Assembly (NCBI RefSeq): GCF_001619985.1
Contig: NW_017264195.1
Coordinates: 2,480,001 to 2,544,000 of the forward strand
From: Xylona heveae TC161
Taxonomy: Eukaryota > Ascomycota > Xylonomycetes > Xylonales > Xylonaceae
DNA length: 64,000 bases
Direction: 5' to 3'
Shown: one piece after another, positions 25,236-36,968 of the stretch
Layout: each line of letters opens with the position of its first letter
How positions within the stretch are numbered: the stretch's first letter is position 1
Translations under genes and position numbers: made by a program
The notes under the pieces: generated by a model
Databases searched by the model: none
The model's input: the letters and a program-made list of their open reading frames with translations, nothing else
Told to the model about the DNA's origin: nothing

Positions 25236-26879
25236 TCAAATGACGGTCAAATTTAGTAGTAGAGCAAGGTCAGGCGATGAAACATCACAGACATATAAGG
25301 TCAGTTGTTGGCAAGCTGATTTCTCAGGCGGCTTTTTGTCAGAAGCTCGGGGATGGAGGTGAGGTTATGGTGAGGTGAGAATGAGTCGAGCTCGCTTGTG
25401 TCGAAAATGGAACGACTTTTGAAAATCTACTGAGGATGATGCTGTACTCCGGTAAACTCATAGACGGCAAGCTTGGCTTTGCTGTGCTAGGTACTACGCT
25501 GCCCCAGAAATTGCTGTCGGTTGGGGAGATCACTCTCTACTGTACGGAGTAACCTCTGTATTTTGAGGGATGGCAGCGCTGAGTCAAACATTTTTTACCG
25601 CTCAGCCAAGACCAGAACTAGCCGTCATCCCAGAAATCCCCCACCGCCAAATATTTCCCCAACCAGCCGATCAATCTTGAGACTTGAGTACAGCCATCCT
25701 TCTGACCAGGTCGATCTCGGCACTGAGCTTCCTTGCGAGGATTTGGGAGTGGGGACGTAAGAAGGAAATCAGCTCCCCTCCGGCTTGGCCGCCGATTCAG
25801 TATGGATGATTAGGTAGCACATGGCGGATCAATTCCAGAAAGGAAAAAAAAAAAATAAGTGTCAAAATTAACTACTGGATAGGGCTTGTTTAGTCTGGAT
25901 TATTATTTTCCTCCTTCACTTTTAATTTCTCATGAGGGTCTTTGCTTATCTTTGGCCTTTTCATCATCGTGCGGTGGGTAGAATTTTAGCGCGGGGTAAT
26001 TACCGGCCCATGGGAAGTTTGGTGTACCGAACAGGTCGAATTGGCGTTGATGAGTGAGAGAGAAAGGTGAGGCAGGAAGGTGATGATTCATCCGGTACCG
26101 CTACTTTGCTCGTGTCGATGGTGGAGAGAGGTGAGTACCTCTGGGGCGGCCCCCAGTTGCATGACCAATTCCCTCGACACACCTGATGCGCCAAGTACTC
26201 TTCCCCCACCAACCATCCCCCAGCCGATAATCCGAGCGAGTAGCGGTACCTGCTGTACCGTGCCGTCCAATAGTTGCGTTGTTGTATCTGCGCAACTAAA
26301 AAAGTACCTTACCTTGTTGCTCTGCCACGCGCGGTTGTCCGCGGTGCCGGCGGAATGCGTCGAGGGGCACCGCTGAGTGGAGTGGAAAGTGGAGTGGAGG
26401 GGCAACAACTCTTTTTCCAGTACAGTATGCACGTTGTTGCTCCCCCACCCCTACCTCTACACTAAAGCCAAAAATGACCTACAAACTATGCTTTTGCGAG
26501 TAAATCCCCCCCAATTTGCTAGATGCCGCTCTTTCGATCAAACGAATACGTACGAGCGGATGAGCATGAGAGCGGCAAAAAAAAAAAAAATCCAATGAGT
26601 GACTTTGATTTTGAATGAGTGACTTGAGTAGCGTGCGTGATTAGAGTATGGAAATCAAGTCACGAACCGTAGCTACAAGCTAGCTGGGCCCTTCTTTGCC
26701 AGTCTAAACCTCTAGAAGCAGCAAACAACGAGAGGATTGCGTTGCTTTTGGTCTCTCTTGACCGCGCGCGCCCCATGCCATCTTGAGAACAGAACCGGAT
26801 CCCTACACTGCCTTTTTTGCCGTCATCCTAAGCCTTCTTCGTTCTGCCCCTAACGCCGCGATCCTCAAACCCATATCAT

Positions 26880-27160
26880 ATCTTAGCTGTACCCTCCTAA
26901 CCGCTTGACGCCTTATTTTTCTCTCCCTCACCTCCGACCACCCAGCCCTTCTTCTACCGGCTCTCGTCCTCCTTCTTCTCTTCTATCCTCACCCGTCCCT
27001 ACTCTTCCCCATTCATACTTAACACTTCCAACTTCCATCGACCACTTCTGGTGAAGTCCCCTTCGTCGCGAGACTCTTGCTCTCTCTGCGACGACTGGCC
27101 TTCGCGGTCGATCGACCCTCTTAGTCTTTTCTGAGGCTTCCGCTTCTGCCATCATCAACC
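26880..27160 (+). promoter_or_regulatory. Pyrimidine-rich leader of pyruvate carboxylase
   Basis: Long C/T-rich blocks precede the start codon, and no ATG occurs on the plus strand from about 26780 to 27160. The start context is CAACCATGG, near the fungal optimum. The transcription start cannot be placed from sequence alone. Confidence 0.5.
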
Positions 27161-30100
27161 ATGGGTCCTGCTCACGATGAGCCCGAGGTGCTCGAGGGCA
27201 CCATCGGTAACAAGCACCAGCACTCGGTGCACCACCGTCTGCGGGCCAATTCTTCTATCATGAAAGTGAAGAAGATTCTCGGTAAGCAGTCAAATCTCCG
27301 TGGAGCACCACCGGCGGGAGCCCCGCGAGGAAAAGGTCATTCTGGAGACGATTGAACATGTTAGCTGACTGGAGGTTTCTGCTTCTACGATATACAGTTG
27401 CCAACCGTGGAGAAATTCGTAAGTATCTCTATTCTACTGTGTGATGCCAAATGGCTGAGCTGGTGGGGCTAACTGTTGTGTCCAGCGATTCGAGTACGTT
27501 ACATCATACCAGAATGCTGAGAACCTTACGAAAACAGTACCACTAACGCTGAACGCACGCAGATCTTCCGAACGGTAAGCAATCCCCCAAATTTTTGAAC
27601 ACAGAATTGAGACATGGATTTGTCCAATTGGCCATATTACCGGAGTTTTGTGATTGACAAATTTTGTTTGTATAGGCCCACGAGCTCTCCCTCCACACGG
27701 TCGCAGTCTTCAGGTAAGGAGAGATGGGTCTTAATATAAATTTGTAAACTCAACTGACACGACTACAGTTACGAGGACCGTCTCGGCGCTCACCGACAGA
27801 GTAAGATTCGGAACAATCTACTAAATCAGTTTTTATCGTGGCTAACAATAATTTCCGCAACTTTGCAGAGGCTGATGAGGCCTATGTTATTGGAAAGCGC
27901 GGCCAGTACACCCCCGTGGGTGCTTACCTTGCCGGAGATGAAATTATCAAGATTGCGCTCGAGCACGGTGTCAACATGATCCACCCTGGTATGTCGCTTT
28001 TTCCACGTCGTTGATTTGGAGCGGATTTGCTAATCAATGTCCGATAGGCTATGGTTTCCTTTCGGAGAACGCAGACTTTGCCCGCAAGGTCGAAGCCGCC
28101 GGCATGATTGTATGTCTAGAAAATCGAACTGACCTTCTTTGCAATCTTGCGATAATTCTAATAACTTGCCGTACAGTTTGTTGGTCCCTCCCCCGAGACC
28201 ATTGATGGTCTGGGTGACAAGGTTTCGGCCCGTCAGCTCGCCATCAATTGCAATGTCCCCGTTGTCCCTGGTACTCCCGGTCCCGTCGAGCGATACGAGG
28301 ACGTCAAGGCTTTCACCGACGAGTACGGCTTCCCCATTATCATCAAGGCTGCCTTTGGAGGTGGTGGTCGTGGTATGCGTGTTGTCCGCGACCCTGCCGA
28401 GCTCAAGGACGCCTTCGAGCGTGCAACTTCAGAGGCCAAGACCGCCTTCGGTAACGGCACTGTCTTCGTCGAACGATTCCTCGACAAACCCAAGCACATT
28501 GAGGTCCAGCTTCTCGGTGACAGCCAGGGCAACGTCATCCACCTTTTCGAGCGTGACTGCAGTGTTCAGCGTCGTCACCAAAAGGTCGTCGAGCTTGCTC
28601 CTGCCAAGGACCTTCCTCGCGAGACCCGCGATGCTCTCCTCAGTGACGCCGTCAGACTCGCCAAATCCGTCAACTACCGCAACGCTGGTACGGCTGAATT
28701 TTTAGTTGACCAGCAGAACCGTTACTACTTTATTGAGATCAACCCCCGAATGTAAGGTTTTGCCCTCGCAAGGAAGCCCTTTCTGAGCGTTTGAACGAAG
28801 AAGCTGATCTTCTCTCCTTTAACAGTCAGGTCGAGCACACCATCACCGAAGAGATTACTGGCATCGATATCGTCGCGGCTCAGATCCAGATTGCGGCCGG
28901 TGCCACGCTTGAGCAGTTGGGCCTCACCCAGGACCAAATCTCCGTCCGCGGTTTCGCCATCCAGTGCCGTATCACCACGGAAGACCCCACGAAGAACTTT
29001 GCTCCGGATACTGGCAAAATTGAAGTCTATCGTTCCTCGGGCGGTAACGGTGTCCGATTGGACGGTGGTAACGGATTCGCTGGTGCCATCATTACGCCTT
29101 ACTATGACTCGATGCTTGTCAAGTGCACTTGCCACGGCTCGACCTACGAGATTGCCCGGAGAAAGATGCTCCGTTCCCTGGTTGAGTTCCGTATCCGTGG
29201 TGTGAAGACGAACATTCCTTTCTTGGCTTCGCTGCTCACGCACCCCACTTTCATCGACGGAACCTGCTGGACCACTTTCATTGACGATACGTAAGTTTTG
29301 AAGGACCGCTAATTGTTGGCCGTGTCCATGCTAATCTCTTCTCCTTGTACACCAGTCCCGAGCTGTTCGCTCTTGTGAGCAGCCAAAACCGTGCTCAAAA
29401 GCTCTTGGCTTACCTTGGTGATGTCGCTGTCAATGGCAGCAGCATCAAGGGCCAGATTGGCGAGCCCAAGTTCAAGGGCGAGATCGTTATGCCCGTTCTC
29501 AAGAGCAAGGCTGGCGAGGTTATCGACACTACCGCACCTAGCACTGAAGGCTGGCGGAAGGTCCTCGTCGAGCAGGGACCTGAGGCATTTGCCAAGGCCG
29601 TTCGCCAGAACAAGGGCTGTTTGATCATGGACACCACCTGGCGTGACGCTCACCAGTCTCTGCTGGCCACCCGTGTTCGTACTATTGACTTCCTTAACAT
29701 TGCCAAGGAGACCAGCCACGCCTACCACAACGCCTACAGTTTGGAATGCTGGGGTGGTGCTACCTTTGACGTCGCCATGCGATTCCTCTATGAGGACCCT
29801 TGGGACCGTCTGAGACGCATGCGCAAGCTTGTTCCCAACATTCCTTTCCAGATGCTCCTGCGAGGCGCCAATGGTGTCGCATACTCCTCGTAAGCACCCC
29901 TTTTCCATGATTCTGGAGTAATTTACAAAGTTTTTTTTTTCATGGCTAATCTCTGTGATATAGGCTCCCTGACAATGCCATTGAGCATTTCGTCCTTCAG
30001 GCGAAGAAGAACGGTGTGGACATCTTCCGTGTCTTTGATGCTCTTAACGATATCGACCAGATTGAAGTCGGTGTCCGAGCTGTTAAGAAGGCTGGTGGTG

Positions 30101-31590
30101 TGGTTGAAGCCACCATGTGCTACAGTGGTGACATGCTTAACCCCAAGAAGAAGTACAACCTCCAGTACTACCTGAGCCTGGTCGACCGCATTGTTGCCAT
30201 GGGCACGCACGTCCTGGGCATCAAGGATATGGCTGGTGTTCTCAAGCCCAAGGCTGCCACCCTTCTCATCGGCTCTATCCGTGAGAGATACCCTGACCTC
30301 CCCATCCACGTTCACACTCACGACTCCGCTGGTACGGGTGTCGCTTCGATGGTTGCGTGCGCCCAAGCTGGTGCCGACGTGGTTGACACGGCCACTGATA
30401 GCATGTCGGGAATGACCTCGCAGCCCAGCGTTGGTGCCCTGCTTGCCTCTCTCGAGGGCACTCCTCTCTTCCCCGGCCTGGATAGCTCAGCTGTTCGCGC
30501 TATCGACACCTACTGGGCGCAGCTTCGGTTGTTGTACTCTCCTTTCGAGGCTGGTCTTACCGGCCCTGACCCTGAAGTCTACGAGCACGAAATCCCTGGT
30601 GGTCAGTTGACCAACTTGATCTTCCAGGCTTCTCAGCAGGGTCTGGGTTCCCAGTGGTCGGAGACCAAGAAGGCGTACGAGGCCGCCAACGACTTGCTCG
30701 GCGACATTGTCAAGGTTACTCCCACCTCCAAGGTCGTTGGAGATCTGGCTCAGTTCATGGTCTCGAACAAGTTGAGCTACGACGACGTCATCGCAAAGGC
30801 CGATCAGCTCGACTTCCCGGCCTCAGTGCTCGAATTCTTTGAGGGTCTCATGGGTCAGCCTTATGGCGGTTTCCCCGAGCCGCTCCGTACCAAGGCTCTC
30901 CGTGGCCGCCGCAAGCTGGAGAAGCGCCCTGGTCTTTTCTTGCCATCCATGGACCACGACAAGATCAAGCTCGAGCTCAGCGAGCGGTACGGCAGTGCTT
31001 CAGAGTGCGACGTTGCCAGCTACAACATGTACCCCAAGGTCTACGAAGATTGGCAGAAGTTTGTGGCCAAGTTTGGCGACCTGACCGTGCTGCCCACCCG
31101 CTACTTCCTGTCTAAGCCTGAGATTGGCGAGGAATTCAACGTTGAGCTTGAAAAGGGTAAGGTGTTGATCCTGAAGCTCTTGGCTATCGGCCCGCTCTCA
31201 GAGCAGACTGGCCAGCGTGAGGTCTTCTACGAGGTCAACGGTGAGGTTCGCCAGGTCACCGTCGACGACAAGACGGCCGCTGTGGACAATGCGACCCGCC
31301 CCAAGGCTGATGCGTCCGACTCGAGCCAAGTCGGTGCCCCCATGTCTGGTGTCGTTGTGGAAGTTCGTGTGCAGGAGGGTGTTGAGGTCAAGAAGGGCGA
31401 TCCTATTGCCGTTCTCAGTGCTATGAAGATGGTATGTTTACCTTTGTTATTTTGTTTCTCGTATTAATGCTAACTGCATCTGAAGGAAATGATCATCTCC
31501 GCACCGCACCACGGCAAGGTGGGATCATTGCAAGTCAAGGAGGGTGACTCGGTCACCAGCCAGGACTTGATTTGCAAGCTTGTTCAGTAG
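27161..31590 (+). CDS. pyc: Pyruvate carboxylase
   Basis: A biotin enzyme that makes oxaloacetate from pyruvate, bicarbonate and ATP. Thirteen exons: 27161-27281, 27398-27418, 27486-27493, 27563-27574, 27676-27713, 27769-27800, 27869-27988, 28048-28109, 28177-28751, 28826-29290, 29356-29889, 29964-31431 and 31486-31590; 1186 residues, the family norm. The biotin carboxylase part (about 38-490) includes VANRGEIPIRIFRTAHELSL, the ATP-grasp loop KAAFGGGGRGMRVV near 197, and EINPRIQVEHTITEEITG. The carboxyltransferase part has DTTWRDAHQSLLATR (about 576) and LLRGANGVAYSSLPDNA (about 655). The biotin Lys lies in AMKMEM (Lys 1151). No mitochondrial presequence is evident, so it is probably cytosolic as in other filamentous ascomycetes. 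Exons 2-4 are only 21, 8 and 12 bases, yet the joined protein is perfectly conserved there. Confidence 0.97.
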
Positions 31591-32104
31591 AGGATATGAT
31601 TCATGTGATGTGTATGGTTTTGGAAGCTTTTAGAGATTCTACTTTTTTCCCTTGATTACCTGCCCGAAAAGGAAATGGGCCCTTTTTTCTATTTAAGCGT
31701 GTTTGACTACTATTATTATGTTCTACTTTTTCTACGACAAGTTGTACGAATGATAAATGAAATGAGATTTTAATGACTTTAAAATTCCATAGATTCTTTG
31801 AATCCAATGAGCTTAGCATATGAGACATCACACGCCTTTAGAGTAAGTTCCGAGGAGTTAGGTAGTTAGACGAAGCAGGCGAAAATGGTTCGAGCGTTTT
31901 CTCGCGTAATATCTAATCAGATCTTTTAGAATATAAGATTAGATTATCCCATCGGCGCCAGGCCGCAAAAAGTTCCGACCGAAACTCCCAACTTTTGATA
32001 TTTTTGTTGCTGTTCTTTGGATAGATTCGCAACACTTTCAGCATCTCCCAATTCTGCTTTCACGTAGGCTTTCGCCATCAGGCCTACAACTTATAGCAGA
32101 AATT
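31591..32104. promoter_or_regulatory. Intergenic: pyruvate carboxylase 3' end and YTM1 promoter
   Basis: This 514-base stretch is AT-rich on the left, with no gene or repeat. Confidence 0.5.
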
Positions 32105-33671
32105 ATGTCGACAATAGAGACAGAGACTCACCAGGACTCGACCACCCAGGTTCGGGTGCGTCTTACAACGCGGGATGCCGACCTTGCACTCCCACCAGAG
32201 AGTTCTGGACCAATCTTGGTTTCAACAGGTGAGAGCAGTCGTACATGCTCTACGAGGAGCAATCGGCATTGTTCTATAAGAAAAAATCTATTAACTGTTT
32301 CTAGGACTCCGACGATATGCGCTCTCAACACTGGTCAATACGCTCCTTGAATCTGAAAAGCCTGTCCCGTTTGAATTCCTCATCAATGGCACATTTCTCC
32401 GCACCTCGCTCGATGAATACCTGACTGCGAACGGAATCTCTGCTGAGACGACACTTACGCTTGAATACGTTCGTGCGCGTGTACCTCCTTCCCACATTGC
32501 CTCGTTCGAGCACGACGACTGGGTGAGCGCAGTCGATGTCCTTTCCTCCAAGTCTGCAGCTGCATCCTGGGCCACCGATGCGCCCGTTGCACCAGGTCAA
32601 GAGCGGATTCTATCAGCCAGCTATGACGGCCTCTTGCGCGTGTGGAACACATCGTCTCAGCTTCTCGCAACATCACCCTCTCCCTCTGAAGGCGGTCACT
32701 CCAACTCAATCAAGGCCGCCAAATTCCTGTCCCCCAGCCAGATTGTCTCGGCCGGCCTTGACCGCACCGTGCGTGTATGGAACTACACCGCCGACAACAC
32801 GCTCAAGCCCGCTCTCGAGCTCTACGGGCACAAATCGAGCGTTGACGCTCTCGCCGTGCACGCTCCTTCGAAGCGCATCCTGTCCGCTTCCGCCGACCAC
32901 ACGGTTGGAATCTGGTCAACCACCAAGTCCGGCGCTCCTGCCGCCCCATCCTCTCTCATTTCCTCTACCACCTCTTCATCTTCATCTTCTAAGCGCCGCA
33001 AGGTCGCCCCCGGTCCCGCCGTCTCAGCCCCCCAGCGTGGCCCGCTCGGCCTGCTCCACGCCCACACTGCACCCGTCTCAGATGTCATCTTCTCCCCCGC
33101 CGACTCCACCGTCGCATACTCGACCTCTCTCGACCACACTCTCCGCACATGGGATCTGACAAACCCCACTGCCGCCCCCGTCTCTACCCGGACGACCGCC
33201 CACTCTCTGCTCTCTCTGACCGCCCTGCCGTCCCTGCACCTTCTCGCGGCCGGCACGTCCGCGCGACACATCACCCTCATTGATCCTCGCGACTCCGCGG
33301 CCTCCATCTCCGCACTCACGCTCCGCGGCCATGCCAATGCCATCGTCTCTCTCGCCGCGGACCCCAGCTCGCCGTACGGCCTCCTGTCCGGCTCCCACGA
33401 CGGCACGGCCCGCGTGTGGGACGTCCGATCGACGACGAAGAACCTGCTCACCCACGGCGTCGGCGCAGGCGAATCCGTCGGCGAAAGCGTCTATGTCATT
33501 CCTCGAGAGTCGAGAAAGGAAACCGCTGCCAATGCGAACGCTACCGTCGTCGGCGGAGAAGGCGTCAAGGTCTTTGGCGTCGCCTGGGATCCGGCTGTCG
33601 GTATCCTTTCTGCCGGCGAAGATCGTAGAGTCCAGATCAATCGCGGAGAAGGCGTCATTCAGACTGCATAG
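32105..33671 (+). CDS. YTM1: Ribosome biogenesis protein YTM1 (WDR12)
   Basis: Part of the Nop7-Erb1-Ytm1 (PeBoW) complex needed for 60S maturation in the nucleolus. Exons 32105-32228 and 32305-33671; 496 residues. The N-terminal NLE domain (about 8-95) reads [19 protein letters not shown] and [19 protein letters not shown]; this ubiquitin-like domain is the one pulled on by the Rea1/midasin ATPase. Seven-bladed WD40 repeats follow, with [44 protein letters not shown] and [20 protein letters not shown] as recognisable blades. A Ser-rich, basic insert ending SSSKRRK sits between blades. The 76-base intron splits the NLE domain. Codon use is strongly C-ending, typical of a well-expressed gene. 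Confidence 0.93.
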
Positions 33672-34277
33672 TCTTTGTTCTAGATTAGGGTTGTCCGATA
33701 CATTTAGATTCGTCTTTGTTCGTTCGTTCTATTATTGTTTACTGATCTGTTTGTTTTTATTTTTTTTTTTTATGTCTTGGAGGACTGGCGTTTTATTCTC
33801 ATTTTCCCTTTCCCCTTTTGCCCTTTCCTTTCTCTTTCCCTTTCTGTCCCCATAAAGATCTTCTCAGACGCAGCGTATCTTACGCCCTGTTTCAGTTTCA
33901 CATTTTCCAATAAAAGTTTATATATTGTATATATATATACTTATATATATGTCTCTCTGTGTGTATGTCTATATACCTTATATTTGCATTTGCATTTGAC
34001 ATCCGCATTGCGGATTGTGTATTGTGCACATCCAAGACATGCGAAAAGGATAAGAGGAGATGCCAAAAAAAACCCCCCCACCGCACGAAAAACAAAAAGT
34101 AACGTTAAATATACAGAAAAAAAAAAAAGACTAAAACTATTATACATAGGTTTCCATAAAAGTCAACTTGTAGTTGCATTACCTTGGGGATTCAACATAC
34201 GACCAAGGAAGACATGATGCGACCAAGACATAAATGCGGAACCATGACATAAAGCGACCAGGACACATAATGCAAGA
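33672..34277. other. Convergent intergenic region with AT repeats
   Basis: It holds the 3' ends of YTM1 (+) and mitochondrial MetRS (-). It contains T-rich tracts near 33755-33770, a TATATA-rich stretch at about 33918-33975 and A-rich tracts near 34065-34130. No gene is supported. Confidence 0.6.
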
Positions 34278-36690
34278 CTAAGACTCACTAGTCAACGGCG
34301 GAAAAAGCACGCCATCGACGCCCTTGCCCAGGCTGACTCTACTCGCGCCATAGTCTGCATCCTTGCCCAAGACGGCATCGTCAAACGATCGAGCGCGGTC
34401 GTCCACGCCCAGCGTGTCGAGCAACTGCGCGGCTTTGGTGGGCATGTATGGCTGCAGCAGGATGCCGGTGACGCGCAGCGCCTCGGCGCAGAGGTAGATG
34501 GTGCGGTGCAGATGGAGGGACGTTTCTTCGATTGCGGCAGGGAGAGTGGATGCGGGGGTGTCGAACGTAGACGAGGAAGAGGATGAAGAGGATGAAGAGG
34601 AAGAAGAGGAGGAAGGAGAGGAAGGAGAGGAAGGAGAGGAAGGAGAGGAAGAGGAAGAGTGTTTGATGGATTTCGCGAGGGCCCATGGCGTGGTGCGGTG
34701 AATGTATTTGTTTGTCTGGATAAAACATGGCGGTTAGTTATATTGAGCTTGGGAAGCGGGATTGAATATGCAGAGCGGGGAAAGGAAAGACAGAGCCAGG
34801 GAGAAAGAAAGAAGACAGAGGAGGGAAGAAAAAAAGATAAAGGGGTGGTCGTACCTCGTAAATAATCTCCATGGCGGCTTTCAATGCGCCGCTAATATCA
34901 CACGCGTCTAGCTTTTCCTTGTAAATCGCTGGCGCGGCGGCAATGGTGTTTTGCTGAGACTGGTTGACGCCCTCTGGGTCAGGGAGGTCGTTGTATCGCC
35001 CGGCAGCGGCATGCTCGACAGCGAGACGCACGTTCCAGCCTTTGCCGCGGACGATGCGGCTGGCAAGGTTGCCCAGGCCGCCTTGGAGGCTCTTTTTGTA
35101 GCGCTCAATGATGAATTCGTTGCCGTAGTCGGAGTCGTCGACAATGCCGCCTTCATGTGCGAGATAATAGCGCATGGGATCTACGCCGAATCGATCGAGT
35201 GCGAAAAAAGGGTTGACGACATTTCCTGTCGACTTGGCCATTTTTTGGTGGCCCAGTGTCCAGTGCGCGTGGGTAAGGATCTGACGAGGAAGGGGGAGGC
35301 CCAGTGCCATGAGGAATGCCGGCCAGTAGATGCAGTGAAAGCTATTGATAATGGAGTGATTAGCAATGATATTTGACAGACTGGCGTGAGAAAAGGGGAG
35401 AGGGGAGAGAGGCAGGTATCTTTACCGAACGATATCTTTTCCGATAACTTGACAGTCTGCGGGCCAGCCGCCGGCGGTTTCTTGGCCGGGAGCCCAAGGG
35501 TAGCCTGCTTTGGTGAGATAGTTGAGCAGTGCGTCGAGCCAGACGTAGATGGTTTGAGACTCGTCCTCGGGCACGCGGATACCCCAAGTAAGCCGTTCCA
35601 CGGGTCGGGATATAGAGAGGTCTTCGAGACCAGAGGACACGGCTTGCACCACGTCGTTCATCCGGATTGCAGGTAAAACGAATTGTGGGTTTTGGCGGTA
35701 GTGTTCCAGAAGGCGGTCTTTGAACTCGGAAAGTCGGAAATGATAGTTTAGTTCGGATGTCCATTCCACTTCTTTTCCCGTTTCGATGGAGGTCTAGGTG
35801 TTGTCCTTTGTTAGAAACAGCAGAGTTCTCGAGGTCTTTATTCGCTGACGCGAGCATACCATCATTTTTCGCCCAGTCGCAGGATCGACAATCAATTGCA
35901 CAGCCGATTGAGGATAGTATGTCTCGTCACTGACACAGTACCATCCCTCGTGCTTCGAAGTGTATATGTATCCGCGTTGCTCCAGTATGCGCTTTTTCAA
36001 TTGTTAGGTCCTGTCCTTCAAAAATCTTCATAGTCTCTGCCAAGACGTACCCAGACATATTGCACGGCTTCAACATGGTCCGGATCGGTCGTTCGGATGA
36101 AGTGGTCATTGGCAACTCCTGCCCGCGCGGCCAAAACCTTCAATTATACAGCGTAAGTGTCCGTGTGATATTGAGCATTGCCAGTCTTCAGCGTACCTTG
36201 AAGACTTCTGCTCCCTTGTCGCAAAACGGCTTGGGATCACTGCCAGCAAGCGATGCCGCTTTTTGGATCTGAAAGTATATTATATCAGTATGTACTATGC
36301 ACATCAGGTGGAAATCTAACATACCTTCATCCCGTGTTCATCCGTGCCTGTGCAGAGCAGCGCCTCTTTGCCCTGAAGTAATTGCCATCGTTTTAGGATA
36401 TCCGCCAACACCATAGTATATAAGTGCCCGACATGAGGTGCTTTTATTTTTTCGTCAGAACTGAGAGTTCAACTTCCAGAATCATATTACAAACCGGCAT
36501 TGACGTAGAAAATGGGCGTCGTAATGTAAGATGGTTTACGCTTCGGCGCTGGCGGAGCCGTCGCAAACCGTCGGCGCGAGTAACCGGTTTGCTGTTGGCA
36601 TGATTGACAGACCCATGGCGAGGGACGCCATATAGATCTTGTCCAAGTCGATTGCGCCCTTGAACTCAATCTCAATGCCGTGGTTGGCAT
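34278..36690 (-). CDS. MSM1: Methionyl-tRNA synthetase, mitochondrial
   Basis: Charges mitochondrial tRNA-Met. Eight exons on the minus strand: 36495-36690, 36325-36440, 36197-36268, 36051-36137, 35860-35991, 35426-35793, 34855-35341 and 34278-34715; 631 residues. The first 45 residues or so are basic and Ser-rich ([13 protein letters not shown]), as for a matrix presequence. The class I HIGH motif is HVGH at 68-71 ([13 protein letters not shown]), and the KMSKS motif is KMAKS at 357-361. [14 protein letters not shown] lies between them. There is no zinc-knuckle Cys set, as expected for the bacterial-like short form. Odd point: residues 506-535 are 26 Ser and 4 Pro, coded by a 90-base purine-only (plus-strand) tract at 34569-34658 inside the anticodon-binding helical domain. 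Confidence 0.95.
34569..34658. repeat. GGA/GGAA purine tract coding Ser/Pro in MSM1
   Basis: Ninety bases with almost only purines on the plus strand, including four tandem 9-base GGAGAGGAA-type units. It stays in frame within the last exon of MSM1. Confidence 0.8.
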
Positions 36691-36968
36691 GGCTCTAGGG
36701 TTGTCGACTCTCGGCGTGTTGCGGGATCAAAGTTATAATTGTGAGAAGAGGCCTGAGCAACAAGGGAAATTCAAGGTGGTCCAAGCTTCTCTAGTTCCCG
36801 CGCATCCCGCAATCACTTCAAAAACTTTGGGGACCTGCAGATCCAAACTTTTCCCCCGCCATCATCTCATTACACTGGCGCAAGGGTTTCACGCAAGAAA
36901 AGCGTGGGTTCTTATATATTTCACACGTCGGATTCTCAATCCATTTCTACCGAGGAATCATACTCACC
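36691..36968. promoter_or_regulatory. Short bidirectional promoter, MSM1 / MTR2-like
   Basis: Only 278 bases separate the two divergent start codons. A CTAGGGTT word lies at 36694-36701, right beside the MSM1 start, and a TATATA-like word at about 36914. Confidence 0.5.

Larger units (their letters stand above)
21195..25551. repeat. Dispersed 9-base motif TACGGAGTA (six exact copies)
   Basis: Exact copies: 21195-21203 (-), 21595-21603 (+), 22385-22393 (-), 23512-23520 (+), 23746-23754 (+) and 25543-25551 (+). Shorter CTCCGTA matches occur near 20813, 21753, 23147 and 23302. I found no exact copy elsewhere in the 64 kb. Random expectation for the whole window is about 0.5. Confidence 0.75.
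20091..27160. other. 7-kb gene-free interval
   Basis: By far the longest gap in the window, between clathrin heavy chain and pyruvate carboxylase. No frame above about 110 codons occurs and none looks like a known protein. Base composition looks ordinary rather than strongly AT-rich, so it is not an obvious mutated transposon. It holds six exact copies of TACGGAGTA or its complement, many GGTACCTA/GTAGGTA-like words near 21150-21450, short imperfect tandem words at about 21450-21690, and a few microsatellites. The rightmost 400 bases are pyrimidine-rich and probably the pyruvate carboxylase leader. Confidence 0.6.

Noticed and set aside
20091-27160. A decayed transposon filling the gene-free interval
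   Set aside because: No terminal repeats, no coding remnants and no strong AT bias of the kind left by repeat-induced mutation were seen.
34185-34215. Possible 5S rRNA start (ACATACGACCA)
   Set aside because: Only the first bases match; the internal control region and the rest of the 5S gene are absent.
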